Assembly: GCF_014650035.1 (NCBI RefSeq)
Contig: NZ_BMUE01000013.1
Coordinates: 1-64,000, forward strand
DNA: 64,000 nucleotides
Reading direction: 5' to 3'
Source of the DNA: Streptomyces lucensis JCM 4490
GTDB taxonomy: Bacteria; Actinomycetota; Actinomycetes; Streptomycetales; Streptomycetaceae
Position numbers and translations under genes: made by a program. Below are positions 24,603 to 33,401 of this stretch, piece by piece; positions within the stretch are counted from its first letter, which is position 1; each line of letters opens with the position of its first letter. Under the pieces are notes generated by a model. That model saw only the letters and a program-made list of their open reading frames with translations, did not search any database and was not told where the DNA came from.

Positions 24603-25222
24603 CCCTGAGTCCAGCCGGAGATGCGTCTCCACCGGCCGGTCCACGGCACTCGAGCGTCCTATGCGCGTCAGGAATCCCGAGGGCCCGGCACCGTGCTGCC
24701 GCTCCCGCCAGCCACCCCGTTACGAATGCGCAGGTGAAGGCAGGTCCGAGAGGCCCGATCCGGTGGATGCCGCCAACAGTCGAGCCTCACCGTCGCTACG
24801 CCGACCGCAGGTCAGGAGCCCTTGGCGGCAGGCTCCAGAATCGCAACACACTCCACGTGATGCGTCATCGGAAACACGTCACAGAGAGCGGTCAGCGAGA
24901 AACAGCAGGTCAGAGGGCGTGCCTTGGGTCTGCGAGCGGCTGTAGGCGCCCCAGAGCGTCAAACGAGCGTCACCCCAGGCGCGCGCTTGCCCACTGCCGG
25001 GTCCGGGCAGTCGTGCCGGGCCGGGCCGGCGATCAGCCGGAACGCGCCTCGGGTCCCAGTCCACGACACGGATGAGGACCGCGGGCACGGCGCCCTCAGC
25101 GGAGGATCTCTCCTCCCGGTCGCATGCAAGCCGTGCGCTTGCTCCGGGGCCCAGTCGTAGGGTTCGGTCGCCCACGGCGACGGAGTTCGCCACACTTCCG
25201 CCCGGGCTGGGAGAACTACTCG
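24603..25222. other. Gap between GTPase operon and kdpD
   Basis: 620 bases. Apart from a methylase 3'-end remnant (24812-24904, listed separately) and a weak hairpin after the GTPase B stop (GGAGA-TGCG-TCTCC, 24617-24630), I see no supportable gene. Short minus-strand frames here lack a ribosome site and family resemblance. Confidence 0.5.
24812..24904 (-). pseudogene. 3'-end remnant of a TrmA/RumA-type methyltransferase gene
   Basis: Read on the minus strand, about 31 codons end FPMTHHVECVAILEPAAKGS and stop. The intact methylase in this window (48280-49608) ends FPMTHHVECVAILEPTTKGL, so 17 of 20 residues agree. The nucleotides are roughly three-quarters identical over 70 bases, so this is not a recent copy. 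The 10-mer CGCAGGTCAG spans the stop codon in both (24806-24815 and 48274-48283). It marks one end of the potassium island. Confidence 0.75.
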
Positions 25223-27808
25223 TCACCTGGTGACGGGTGCTCCTCTCCGGGCGACGACGCCTGAAACTCTCGGAAGCTCGGCGGCTTCGGACTCCTCCGG
25301 GCGGCGTTGAGGTGCTGTCGGCAGGGTGAGGACCATGGTGAGGCCGCCGCCGGGGGTGTCCTCGGCGTTGAGGGTGCCGCCGATGGCCTCCGCGAAGCCG
25401 CGGGCCACCGCGAGACCGAGGCCGACGCCGGCGCCGCGCGGTGAGTCGCCGTAGCGCTGGAACGGTTCGAAGATGCGGGACTTGGCCTCGTCCGGGACGC
25501 CGGGGCCGCGGTCCACGACGCGGACCTCGACCCGGTCGGCGATCGCGCTGGCCGAGACCAGGACCCGCTCCCCCGGCGGGCTGTACTTGACCGCGTTCTC
25601 GACGACGTTGGCGACCGAGCGTTCCAGCAGGCCGCGGTCGACGTCGACCATCGGGAGGGTCTCCGGGATGTCGAGGTCGACGCTGTCCTCCGGTACGCCG
25701 CCCAGCGTCATCGGGATCACCTCGTCCAGGTCGGTCTCGCGGATGATCGGCGTGACCGTGCCGGTCTGGAGGCGGGACATGTCCAGGAGGTTGCCAACGA
25801 GGTGGTCCAAGCGGTCGGCACCCTCCTCGATGGCCTCCAGGAGGTCGGCCTGGTCCTGCGGCGACCATTCGACGTCGTCCGAGCGGAGGGAGGTGACGGC
25901 GGCCTTGATGCCGGCGAGCGGGGTGCGCAGGTCGTGGCTGACGGCGGCGAGCAGGGCGGTGCGGATGCGGTTGCCGTCGGCCAGTTCCTTGGCCTCGTCG
26001 GCCTTCTGCTGAAGCCGCTGGCGGTCCAGGACGACGGCCGCCTGGGCGGCGAAGGCGGCCAGGACGCGGCGGTCTTCGGCCGGCAGGACACGGCCGGAGA
26101 GGGCGAGTGACATGTGGTCGCCGACCGGGACGTCGACGTCGGCTGCGTCGGGGGTGGTGCAGGGGCGCGGGCCGACGCTGCCGGCACAGGTCCAGGGCGC
26201 GATGTCGCTCTCACGTTCCAGCAGGGCCGCCGACTCCATGCCGAAGGTCTCGCGGACCCGGTCCAGAAGGGCCTCCAAAGTGGTCTCGCCGCGCAGGACG
26301 TTGCCGGCGAGGAAGGAGAGGATCTCCGACTCGGCCCGCAGCCGGGCCGCCTGGTGGGTGCGGCGGGCGGCCAGGTCCACCACGGACGCGACGGATACGG
26401 CGACACCGAAGAACACGGCGATGGCGACGATGTTCTTCGGGTCGGCGATCGTCCAGGTGTGGACCGGTGGCGTGAAGTACCAGTTCAGCAGGAGGGACCC
26501 GGCCACCGCCGAGGCCAGGGCGGGGAAGAGGCCGCCGAGCAGGGCCGCTGCGACCGTCATGGTCAAGAACAGCAGCATGTCGTTGGCGAGCCCCATGTCG
26601 AGGACGAGGCTGCTCAGGAGCCAGGTCAGCAGCAGCGGGCCGCCGAGGCCGGTCAGCCAGCCCCAGACGAGCCTGGCCCGGCCGAGCCCCGCGCCCCTGC
26701 CGGGGACGGGCAGACCGCGGCCCTTGCCCACCTCGTCGTGGGTGATGAGGTGGACGTCCAGGTCAGGGCCGGATTCCCGGGCCACCGTCGCGCCGACGCC
26801 GGGCCCGAAGACGTACTGCCAGCCCCTGCGGCGGGAGACACCGAGGACGATCTGGGTGGCGTTGACACCACGGGCGAAGTCCAGCAGAGCGTTCGGTATG
26901 TCGTCGCCGACGACATGGTGGAAGGTGCCGCCCAGGTCCTCCACCAGTGTGCGCTGGACGGCCAGTTCCTTCGGGGAGGCCGAGGTCAGACCGTCGCTGC
27001 GGGAGATGTAGAGCGCCAGTACCTCACCACCTGCTCCCTTATCGGCGAGCCGGGCGGCGCGCCGGATGAGGGTGCGCCCCTCCGGGCCTCCGGTGAGCCC
27101 GACCACGATCCGTTCGCGCGAGCCCCAGATCGTGGAGACGCGGTGCTCGGCGCGGTACTCGGTCAGGTACGCGTCGACCCGGTCGGCCACCCACAGCAGC
27201 GCCAACTCTCGCAGGGCGGTCAGGTTGCCGGGGCGGAAGTAGTTGGACAGCGCCGCGTCGACCTTGTCCGGCTTGTAGATGTTGCCGTGCGCCATCCGGC
27301 GGCGCAGCGCCTCCGGGGACATGTCGACCAGCTCGATCTGGTCGGCCCGCCGCACGACCTCGTCCGGCACGGTTTCGCGCTGCCGTACGCCCGTGATCGA
27401 CTCCACGACGTCACCCAGCGACTCGAGGTGCTGGATGTTGACGGTCGAGATCACGTCGATCCCGGCGGCGAGCAGCTCCTCCACGTCCTGCCAGCGCTTG
27501 GCGTTGCGCGAGCCGGGGACGTTGGTGTGGGCGAGTTCGTCGACCAGGGCGACCTGGGGGCTGCGGACAAGGACGGCGTCGACGTCCATCTCGGTGAAGG
27601 TGCTGTCCCGGTACTCGACCTCCTTGCGCGGCACCTGTTCCAGGCCGTGCAGCATCACCTCGGTGCGCGGCCGCCTGTGGTGCTCGACGAAGGCCACGAC
27701 GCAGTCGGTGCCCCGCTCCACCCGGCGGTGTGCCTCGGAGAGCATGGCGTAGGTCTTGCCGACGCCGGGCGCCGCGCCGAGGTAGATCCGGAGCTTGCCG
27801 CGTGCCAT
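25223..27808 (-). CDS. kdpD: KdpD potassium/turgor sensor kinase
   Basis: 861 residues; ATG at 27808 chosen because GAAGGA stands five bases upstream, although an ATG at 27814 overlaps the kdpE stop. Cytosolic KdpD domain with Walker A GAAPGVGKT (11-19), a USP-like domain (~245-370), four membrane spans (~395-500), GAF, then HisKA with His625 in SHDLRTP and an HATPase (EPFQRYGDSPRGAGVGLGLA). It phosphorylates KdpE when K+ is limiting. Forms a unit with kdpE downstream of kdpFABC. A close paralogue lies at 55673-58228. Confidence 0.97.
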   Translation of the reverse strand: MARGKLRIYLGAAPGVGKTYAMLSEAHRRVERGTDCVVAFVEHHRRPRTEVMLHGLEQVPRKEVEYRDSTFTEMDVDAVLVRSPQVALVDELAHTNVPGSRNAKRWQDVEELLAAGIDVISTVNIQHLESLGDVVESITGVRQRETVPDEVVRRADQIELVDMSPEALRRRMAHGNIYKPDKVDAALSNYFRPGNLTALRELALLWVADRVDAYLTEYRAEHRVSTIWGSRERIVVGLTGGPEGRTLIRRAARLADKGAGGEVLALYISRSDGLTSASPKELAVQRTLVEDLGGTFHHVVGDDIPNALLDFARGVNATQIVLGVSRRRGWQYVFGPGVGATVARESGPDLDVHLITHDEVGKGRGLPVPGRGAGLGRARLVWGWLTGLGGPLLLTWLLSSLVLDMGLANDMLLFLTMTVAAALLGGLFPALASAVAGSLLLNWYFTPPVHTWTIADPKNIVAIAVFFGVAVSVASVVDLAARRTHQAARLRAESEILSFLAGNVLRGETTLEALLDRVRETFGMESAALLERESDIAPWTCAGSVGPRPCTTPDAADVDVPVGDHMSLALSGRVLPAEDRRVLAAFAAQAAVVLDRQRLQQKADEAKELADGNRIRTALLAAVSHDLRTPLAGIKAAVTSLRSDDVEWSPQDQADLLEAIEEGADRLDHLVGNLLDMSRLQTGTVTPIIRETDLDEVIPMTLGGVPEDSVDLDIPETLPMVDVDRGLLERSVANVVENAVKYSPPGERVLVSASAIADRVEVRVVDRGPGVPDEAKSRIFEPFQRYGDSPRGAGVGLGLAVARGFAEAIGGTLNAEDTPGGGLTMVLTLPTAPQRRPEESEAAELPRVSGVVARRGAPVTR

Positions 27809-27810
27809 GT

Positions 27811-28494
27811 TCATCCTTCGTAGCGGTAGCCCATGCCGGGCTCGGTGATGAGATAGCGGGGGTGGGAGGGGTCTGATTCCAGTTTGCGTCGCAGCTGGGC
27901 CATGTAGACGCGCAGGTAGTTGGTCTTGTTGCTCTGGGAGACCCCCCACACCTCCTGGAGCAGCTGCTTCTGGGTGATCAGACGGCCGGGATTGGCGACC
28001 AGGATCTCCAGCAGGTGCCATTCGGTCGGGGTCAGGCGTACGTCGCGCCCGTCCCGTACGGCCTTCTTCGCGAGGAGGTCGAGGGTGAAGTCCTCCGTCT
28101 CCACCAGCGTCGTCTCGGGGACCAGCGGGGTGTCCTCGGTGCGGCGGACAGCGGCGCGCAGCCGGGCGAGCAGCTCGTCCATGCTGAACGGCTTGGTGAC
28201 GTAGTCGTCGGCGCCGGCGTCGAGGGCCGCGACCTTCTCGTCGGACGCCTGGCGGGCGGAGAGGACCAGGATGGGGACACGGGTCCAGCCGCGCAGGGCC
28301 TTGATGACGTCGACGCCGTCCATGTCGGGCAGACCGAGGTCGAGCATCACCACGTCCGGCTGGCGGGCGGCGGCCAGGCGGAGCGCGGTGGCTCCGTCGG
28401 GGGCGGCGTCCACGCCGTAGTGACGTGCCTGCAGGTTGATCACGAGGGCCCGTACGAGCTGCGGGTCGTCCTCCACCACGAGCACCCTGGTCAT
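27811..28494 (-). CDS. kdpE: KdpE response regulator
   Basis: 227 residues, OmpR/PhoB class. Receiver with acidic pocket EDD, phospho-acceptor Asp52 (MLDLGLPD), Lys in YVTKPF, then a winged helix (LTPTEWHLLEILVANPGRL, NYLRVYMAQLRRKLE). OmpR-class regulators bind head-to-tail on direct repeats one helical turn apart; such 11-bp repeats lie upstream of kdpF and elsewhere in the island. Its stop overlaps an in-frame ATG just before the kdpD start. A strong hairpin separates kdpE from kdpC. Very similar to the second KdpE at 54990-55676, notably in the winged helix. Confidence 0.97.
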   Translation of the reverse strand: MTRVLVVEDDPQLVRALVINLQARHYGVDAAPDGATALRLAAARQPDVVMLDLGLPDMDGVDVIKALRGWTRVPILVLSARQASDEKVAALDAGADDYVTKPFSMDELLARLRAAVRRTEDTPLVPETTLVETEDFTLDLLAKKAVRDGRDVRLTPTEWHLLEILVANPGRLITQKQLLQEVWGVSQSNKTNYLRVYMAQLRRKLESDPSHPRYLITEPGMGYRYEG

Positions 28495-28521
28495 GGGTGT
28501 GTGCCTCTCCTGTCATGCCTG

Positions 28522-28553
28522 CGGGAGTCGGCACCCCGAGGTGCCGACTCCCG
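28522..28553 (-). terminator. Intra-operon hairpin between kdpC and kdpE
   Basis: Perfect 14-bp stem (28522-28535 with 28540-28553, loop CCGA). It lies between the kdpC stop and the kdpE start with no T-run. It should lower kdpED expression relative to kdpFABC, or protect the upstream message 3' end. Confidence 0.75.
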
Positions 28554-28573
28554 TCGCGGATCGCGTAAGGCGG

Positions 28574-29242
28574 TCACTTCTTCGCCACAAGGTCCTTGAG
28601 CGCGATGTTCAGCTCCAGGACGTTCACCCGGGGCTCGCCCATGAAACCCAGGGTCCGGCCCTCGGTGTGGTCCTTGACCAACCTCTCCACCGCGGAGACG
28701 GACAGGCCGTTCTTCGCGGCGACCCGGTGGACCTGGAGGTCCGCGTAGGCCGGGGAGATGTCCGGGTCCAGACCAGAGCCGGAGGAGGTGACCGCGTCGG
28801 CGGGCACGTCCGAGGGCTTGACGGCGTAGCCGGGCACCGAGTTGTCCTTGACGACCGCGGCCCTGGCGTCCCCGACCTGCTTGATCAGCACTTTGCTGTC
28901 GGCTGACAGGTTGGTGGCACCGGACAGGATCAGCTTGTACTGCGTGTTGACGCTGTTGGCGCCGAGCCCGTTCGACGGCCGACCCTGGAACCACTTCAGG
29001 TCCGGGTCAGGCGTCTCCTGCCCCTTCTTCAGCGGGAGGTTGTACGACTGCCCGATCAGGGACGAGCCGACGACCTTGCCGTCCGCCTTGATTTCGGAGC
29101 CGTTCGCCTTGTCGTGGAACAGTCCCTGGGCGATGCCGGTGACGACCAGCGGGTAGATGACGCCCGTCACCAGGGTCAGGACGAGGAGGGCGCGCAGGCC
29201 CGCCCCGAGCAACCGGACGGTGTTGGTTACGGAGTTGTTCAT
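28574..29242 (-). CDS. kdpC: KdpC subunit of the K+-transporting ATPase
   Basis: 222 residues from ATG at 29242, five bases after kdpB. One N-terminal membrane span (LRALLVLTLVTGVIYPLVVTGIAQ) and a periplasmic-side domain with the KdpC hallmarks GQSYNLP, FQGRPS, GATNLSADSK and VPADAVTSSGSGLDPDISPA. KdpC is the accessory subunit associated with KdpA and needed for high-affinity uptake. Slightly longer than E. coli KdpC (190). Confidence 0.96.
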   Translation of the reverse strand: MNNSVTNTVRLLGAGLRALLVLTLVTGVIYPLVVTGIAQGLFHDKANGSEIKADGKVVGSSLIGQSYNLPLKKGQETPDPDLKWFQGRPSNGLGANSVNTQYKLILSGATNLSADSKVLIKQVGDARAAVVKDNSVPGYAVKPSDVPADAVTSSGSGLDPDISPAYADLQVHRVAAKNGLSVSAVERLVKDHTEGRTLGFMGEPRVNVLELNIALKDLVAKK

Positions 29243-29247
29243 GGCGG

Positions 29248-31395
29248 TCAGCCGATCCCGGGGATGAGGGAGATGAGCAGGTCGATGAGCTTGATGCCGA
29301 TGAAGGGTGCGACCAGGCCGCCGATGCCGTAGATCCCGAGGTTGCGCCGCAGCATCTTGTCGGCGCTCATCGGCCGGTAGCGCACGCCCTTCAGGGAGAG
29401 GGGCACCAGCGCGATGATGATCAGTGCGTTGAAGACGACCGCGGACAGGATCGCGGAGTCGGGCGAGGACAGATGCATGATGTTCAGCTTGTCCAGGCCC
29501 GGGTAGACCGCCGCGAACAGCGCCGGGATGATCGCGAAGTACTTCGCGACGTCGTTGGCGATGGAGAACGTCGTCAATGCACCTCGAGTGATGAGGAGTT
29601 GCTTGCCGATCTCGACGATCTCGATGAGCTTGGTCGGGTTGGAGTCGAGGTCGACCATGTTGCCGGCCTCCTTGGCGGCCGACGTACCGGTGTTCATCGC
29701 CACGCCGACATCCGCCTGCGCGAGCGCGGGCGCGTCGTTGGTGCCGTCACCGGTCATCGCGACCAGCTTGCCGCCGGCCTGCTCCCGCTTGATCAGGGCC
29801 ATCTTGTCCTCGGGAGTGGCCTCCGCGAGGAAGTCGTCGACGCCCGCCTCCTCGGCGATCGCCTTGGCGGTCAGCGGGTTGTCACCCGTGATCATGACCG
29901 TCTTGATGCCCATGCGGCGCAGTTCCACGAACCGCTCCCGCATGCCCTCCTTGACGACGTCCTTCAGGTAGATGACGCCCAGGACGCGGGCGCCCTTGTC
30001 GTCGTTCACGGCGACCAGCAGCGGGGTGCCGCCGGCCTCGGAGATGCGGTTGGCTGTCGCGTCCGCGTCCTTGGCGACAGTGCCGCCCTGCTCCTCGACC
30101 CAGGCGATGATCGAGGCCGTGGCACCCTTGCGAATCTTCCGGCCGTCGACGTCCACGCCCGACATACGGGTCTGGGCGGTGAACTCGATCCACTCCGCGC
30201 CGACGAGCTCGCCCTGGTGGCGCTCGCGCAGCCCGTACTTCTCCTTGGCGAGGACGACGATGGAGCGGCCCTCGGGGGTCTCGTCGGCCAGCGAGGACAG
30301 CTGGGCCGCGTCAGCGACCTCCGCCTCGGTGGTGCCCTTCACCGGCACGAACTCGGCGGCCTGGCGGTTGCCGAGGGTGATGGTGCCCGTCTTGTCCAGC
30401 AGCAGAGTCGACACGTCACCGGCGGCCTCGACAGCACGACCGGACATGGCCAGCACATTGCGCTGGACCAGGCGGTCCATTCCCGCGATGCCGATCGCGG
30501 ACAGCAGGGCGCCGATCGTGGTCGGAATCAGGCAGACCAGCAGGGCGACGAGGACCACCATCGTCAGGTGGGTGCCCGCGAAGTTCGCGAACGGCGGCAG
30601 GGTGGCCACCGCCAGCAGAAACACGATGGTCAGCGACGCCAGCAGGATGTTCAGCGCGATCTCGTTCGGCGTCTTCTGCCGGGCCGCGCCCTCGACCAGG
30701 TTGATCATCCGGTCGATGAAGGTCTCACCGGGCTTCGTCGTGATCTTGATGACGATCCGGTCGGACAGGACCTTCGTACCGCCCGTGACGGCACAACGGT
30801 CACCGCCGGACTCACGGATCACCGGGGCGGACTCACCCGTGATCGCCGACTCGTCCACCGACGCGACACCCTCGACGACGTCACCGTCACCGGGGATCAC
30901 GTCACCGGCCTCGCAGACGACCAGGTCACCGATCTTCAGCTCGGTGCCCGCAACCTGCTCCTCGGACGTGCCGTCCGCGAGCAGCCGGCGCGCGACCGTG
31001 TCGGTCTTGGCCTTGCGCAGGGTGTCCGCCTGCGCCTTGCCACGGCCCTCGGCGACCGCCTCCGCCAGGTTGGCGAAGACCACGGTCAACCACAGCCAGG
31101 CGCTGATGGTCCAGCCGAACCAATCGGTCGGGTCCTTGAGGGAGAACACCGTGGTCAGCACCGAGCCGACCCACACCACGAACATCACCGGCGACTTGAC
31201 CATCACCCGGGGGTCCAGCTTGCTGAAGGCGTCCGGCAGCGACTTGACCAGCGCCTTGGGGTCGAACAGACCCGCCCCGACACGGCTCTCGGCCGACTTG
31301 TGCCCGGTGGGGACGTCGCTGTGCGGCGCCCGGGTGGGTGTGGCTGTGGACATGGAGTCCTCTGGGTTCTCTGTCTTCTCTGTACGGGTGGTCAT
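29248..31395 (-). CDS. kdpB: KdpB P-type ATPase subunit
   Basis: 715 residues from ATG at 31395, overlapping the kdpA stop as TGATG; an internal ATG 14 codons on is an alternative. P-type signatures: TGESAPV for the A domain, phosphorylation site LLLDKTGTIT with Asp334, MITGDNPLTAKAIA, and AMTGDGTNDAPALAQADVG for the hinge. It drives K+ uptake with KdpA. The N-terminal ~40 residues are a low-complexity extension not found in E. coli. A second KdpB lies at 40961-43114. Confidence 0.97.
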   Translation of the reverse strand: MTTRTEKTENPEDSMSTATPTRAPHSDVPTGHKSAESRVGAGLFDPKALVKSLPDAFSKLDPRVMVKSPVMFVVWVGSVLTTVFSLKDPTDWFGWTISAWLWLTVVFANLAEAVAEGRGKAQADTLRKAKTDTVARRLLADGTSEEQVAGTELKIGDLVVCEAGDVIPGDGDVVEGVASVDESAITGESAPVIRESGGDRCAVTGGTKVLSDRIVIKITTKPGETFIDRMINLVEGAARQKTPNEIALNILLASLTIVFLLAVATLPPFANFAGTHLTMVVLVALLVCLIPTTIGALLSAIGIAGMDRLVQRNVLAMSGRAVEAAGDVSTLLLDKTGTITLGNRQAAEFVPVKGTTEAEVADAAQLSSLADETPEGRSIVVLAKEKYGLRERHQGELVGAEWIEFTAQTRMSGVDVDGRKIRKGATASIIAWVEEQGGTVAKDADATANRISEAGGTPLLVAVNDDKGARVLGVIYLKDVVKEGMRERFVELRRMGIKTVMITGDNPLTAKAIAEEAGVDDFLAEATPEDKMALIKREQAGGKLVAMTGDGTNDAPALAQADVGVAMNTGTSAAKEAGNMVDLDSNPTKLIEIVEIGKQLLITRGALTTFSIANDVAKYFAIIPALFAAVYPGLDKLNIMHLSSPDSAILSAVVFNALIIIALVPLSLKGVRYRPMSADKMLRRNLGIYGIGGLVAPFIGIKLIDLLISLIPGIG

Positions 31396-33056
31396 CACGC
31401 CAGTCCTTCCGCGAGCGGGCCCAGGGCGAGGGCCGGGAAGTAGGTGAGACCGGTGATGATCAGGATTGCGCCGACCAGCAGGCCGGTGAACAGCGGCTTC
31501 TCGGTGCGCAGCGTGCCCGCGGTCACCGGCACCGGTGTCTGTTCGGCGAGCGAGCCGGCCAGCGCCAGGACGAACACCATCGGCAGGAAGCGGCCGAGCA
31601 GCATCGCGAGCCCGGTCATGGTGTTGAACCAGTCCGTGTTCGCGTTCAGACCGGCGAAGGCCGAACCGTTGTTGTTCGACGCCGAGGTGAAGGCGTACAG
31701 CACCTCGGAGAAGCCGTGCGCACCGGAGTTGAGCATCGAGTGCGGGGGCGTCGGCAGCGCCATGGAGGCCGCCGTGAAGACCAGCACGAGCGCCGGCGTG
31801 ATCAGGATGTAGGCGGCGGCCAGCTTCATCTCGCGGCCGCCGATCTTCTTGCCCAGGTACTCGGGCGTACGGCCCACCATCAGACCGGCGATGAACACCG
31901 CGATCACGGCCATGATCAGCATGCCGTAGAGGCCGGATCCGGTGCCGCCGGGCGCGATCTCGCCCAGCATCATGCCGAGCATGGCAACACCGCCGCCGAG
32001 ACCGGTGAATGAGGAGTGGAAGGAGTCCACCGCACCGGTCGAGGTCAGCGTCGTCGAGGTCGCGAAGATCGACGACGAGCCGACGCCGAAGCGCGTCTCC
32101 TTGCCCTCCATCGCACCGCCCGCCGCCTGGAGCGCGGCGCCGTGGTGGGCGAACTCGGTCCACATCATCAGCACAGTGAAGCCCAGCCAGATGGTGACCA
32201 TCGTGGCGAGGATCGCGTACCCCTGCTTCACGTTGCCGACCATCACGCCGAACGTGCGGGTCAGCGAGAAGGGGATCACCAGGATCAGGAAGATCTCGAA
32301 CAGGTTCGTGAAGGGGGTCGGGTTCTCGAAGGGGTGGGCCGAGTTGGCGTTGAAGTAACCACCGCCGTTCGTACCGAACTCCTTGATGGCCTCCTGCGAG
32401 GCCACCGCACCGCCGTTCCACTGCTGCGAGCCGCCCATGAACTGACCGACCTCGTGGATGCCGGAGAAGTTCTGGATCGCACCGCACGCCACCAGCACGA
32501 TCGCCGCGATCGCGGCGCCCGGCACCAGGATGCGCAGCGTGCCCCGGACCAGGTCGCTCCAGAAGTTGCCCAGCTCACCGGTGCGCGAGCGCGCGAAGCC
32601 ACGCACCAGCGCCACGGCGACGGCGATACCGACCGCGGCGGAGACGAAGTTCTGCACGGCGAGACCGGCGGTCTGCACGACGTGCCCCATGGTCTGCTCG
32701 CCGTAGTACGACTGCCAGTTCGTGTTCGTCACGAACGAGACGGCCGTGTTGAACGACTGCGCCGGGTTGACCGAGGAGAAGCCCATCGAGCCCGGCAGGA
32801 CACCCTGCAGCCGCTGCAGCAGGTAGAGGAAGAGGACGCCGGCCGCGGAGAAGGCCAGGACACCGCGCAGATACGCGGGCCAGGTCATCTCGGCGTCAGG
32901 GTTGGCACCGATGGCCTTGTAGATCCACTTCTCTACCCGCAGGTGCTTCTTCGAGGAGTAGACCTTGGCCATGTAGTTGCCAAGGGGGATGTAGGCGAGC
33001 GCCAGTGCGCCTATGAGGGCGAGCAGCTGGAGGAAGCCTGCAAGTTCTGGACTCAT
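31395..33056 (-). CDS. kdpA: KdpA K+-channel-like subunit
   Basis: 553 residues, about ten membrane spans, with the four selectivity-filter-like loops of the superfamily of K+ transporters, e.g. FVTNTNWQSYYGE, FGTNGGGYFNANSAHPFENP, NNNGSAFAGL. It carries K+ across the membrane in the KdpFABC complex. Follows kdpF by eight bases. Length matches the family (557 in E. coli). Confidence 0.97.
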   Translation of the reverse strand: MSPELAGFLQLLALIGALALAYIPLGNYMAKVYSSKKHLRVEKWIYKAIGANPDAEMTWPAYLRGVLAFSAAGVLFLYLLQRLQGVLPGSMGFSSVNPAQSFNTAVSFVTNTNWQSYYGEQTMGHVVQTAGLAVQNFVSAAVGIAVAVALVRGFARSRTGELGNFWSDLVRGTLRILVPGAAIAAIVLVACGAIQNFSGIHEVGQFMGGSQQWNGGAVASQEAIKEFGTNGGGYFNANSAHPFENPTPFTNLFEIFLILVIPFSLTRTFGVMVGNVKQGYAILATMVTIWLGFTVLMMWTEFAHHGAALQAAGGAMEGKETRFGVGSSSIFATSTTLTSTGAVDSFHSSFTGLGGGVAMLGMMLGEIAPGGTGSGLYGMLIMAVIAVFIAGLMVGRTPEYLGKKIGGREMKLAAAYILITPALVLVFTAASMALPTPPHSMLNSGAHGFSEVLYAFTSASNNNGSAFAGLNANTDWFNTMTGLAMLLGRFLPMVFVLALAGSLAEQTPVPVTAGTLRTEKPLFTGLLVGAILIITGLTYFPALALGPLAEGLA

Positions 33057-33064
33057 GTCTGTGC

Positions 33065-33154
33065 TCAGAACCTCTCCGGGAAGATCAGGGCGAGGACGAG
33101 ATAGCCCAGCAGGGCGACGGCCACGACCAGGCCGACGACGTTCTCGACGGTCAC
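33065..33154 (-). CDS. kdpF: KdpF small stabilising subunit
   Basis: 29 residues from GTG at 33154, one hydrophobic span (VVGLVVAVALLGYLVLALIF) ending PERF, the usual KdpF ending. It stabilises the KdpABC complex. Its start overlaps the stop of a preceding 27-codon ORF as GTGA, so translation is coupled. Confidence 0.92.
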   Translation of the reverse strand: MTVENVVGLVVAVALLGYLVLALIFPERF

Positions 33155-33234
33155 AGCTTCGTCACCCCCCGGGCGACGAGAGCCACCAGCGCGAAGCCCG
33201 CGATTACGGTGACGACGAAGGCCAGATCGGCCAT
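33151..33234 (-). CDS. 27-residue membrane peptide leading the kdp operon
   Basis: ATG at 33234 has AGGAG six bases upstream, the best ribosome site in the operon. The peptide starts MADLAFVVTVIAGFALVALV, one span, and ends ARGVTKL. Its stop overlaps the kdpF start (GTGA). Similar two-peptide starts seem usual in actinobacterial kdp operons, but I cannot name the family. It may be a second KdpF-like subunit or serve mainly to couple translation into kdpF, whose own ribosome site is weak. Confidence 0.75.
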   Translation of the reverse strand: MADLAFVVTVIAGFALVALVARGVTKL

Positions 33235-33311
33235 CGTGAACTCCTGAAGAGGTTCGGGGGTGGAACAAGGACGGTTAGAGGAAACCTCCTCCCTGGCCGG
33301 ATCCGGTCGCT

Positions 33312-33365
33312 CGTTGACGACCCTCATACGGCCTCGCCCACGGCTTTGACGGAACTCTTACGGCC
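33312..33365. promoter_or_regulatory. Two paired-repeat boxes upstream of kdp (candidate KdpE sites)
   Basis: 33312-33333 reads CGTTGACGACC then CTCATACGGCC; 33344-33365 reads CTTTGACGGAA then CTCTTACGGCC. Each half is 11 bases, and the two boxes start 32 bases apart. They lie 78-131 bases upstream of the first kdp ORF. They match the same motif found at ten other intergenic places. Confidence 0.65.
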
Positions 33366-33401
33366 GCCGAGCCGTACCAGCCGGTAACAGACCGTTTCAG
33401 T

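Noticed and set aside
24959..25195. Minus-strand open frame of 78 codons before kdpD's end
   Set aside because: No ribosome site, no recognisable motif, and composition like non-coding DNA.
33312..33365. TTGACG motifs explained as plain -35 hexamers
   Set aside because: A -35 would not need a second copy exactly 11 bases away, and several boxes have no -10 at a proper distance or point away from the gene.
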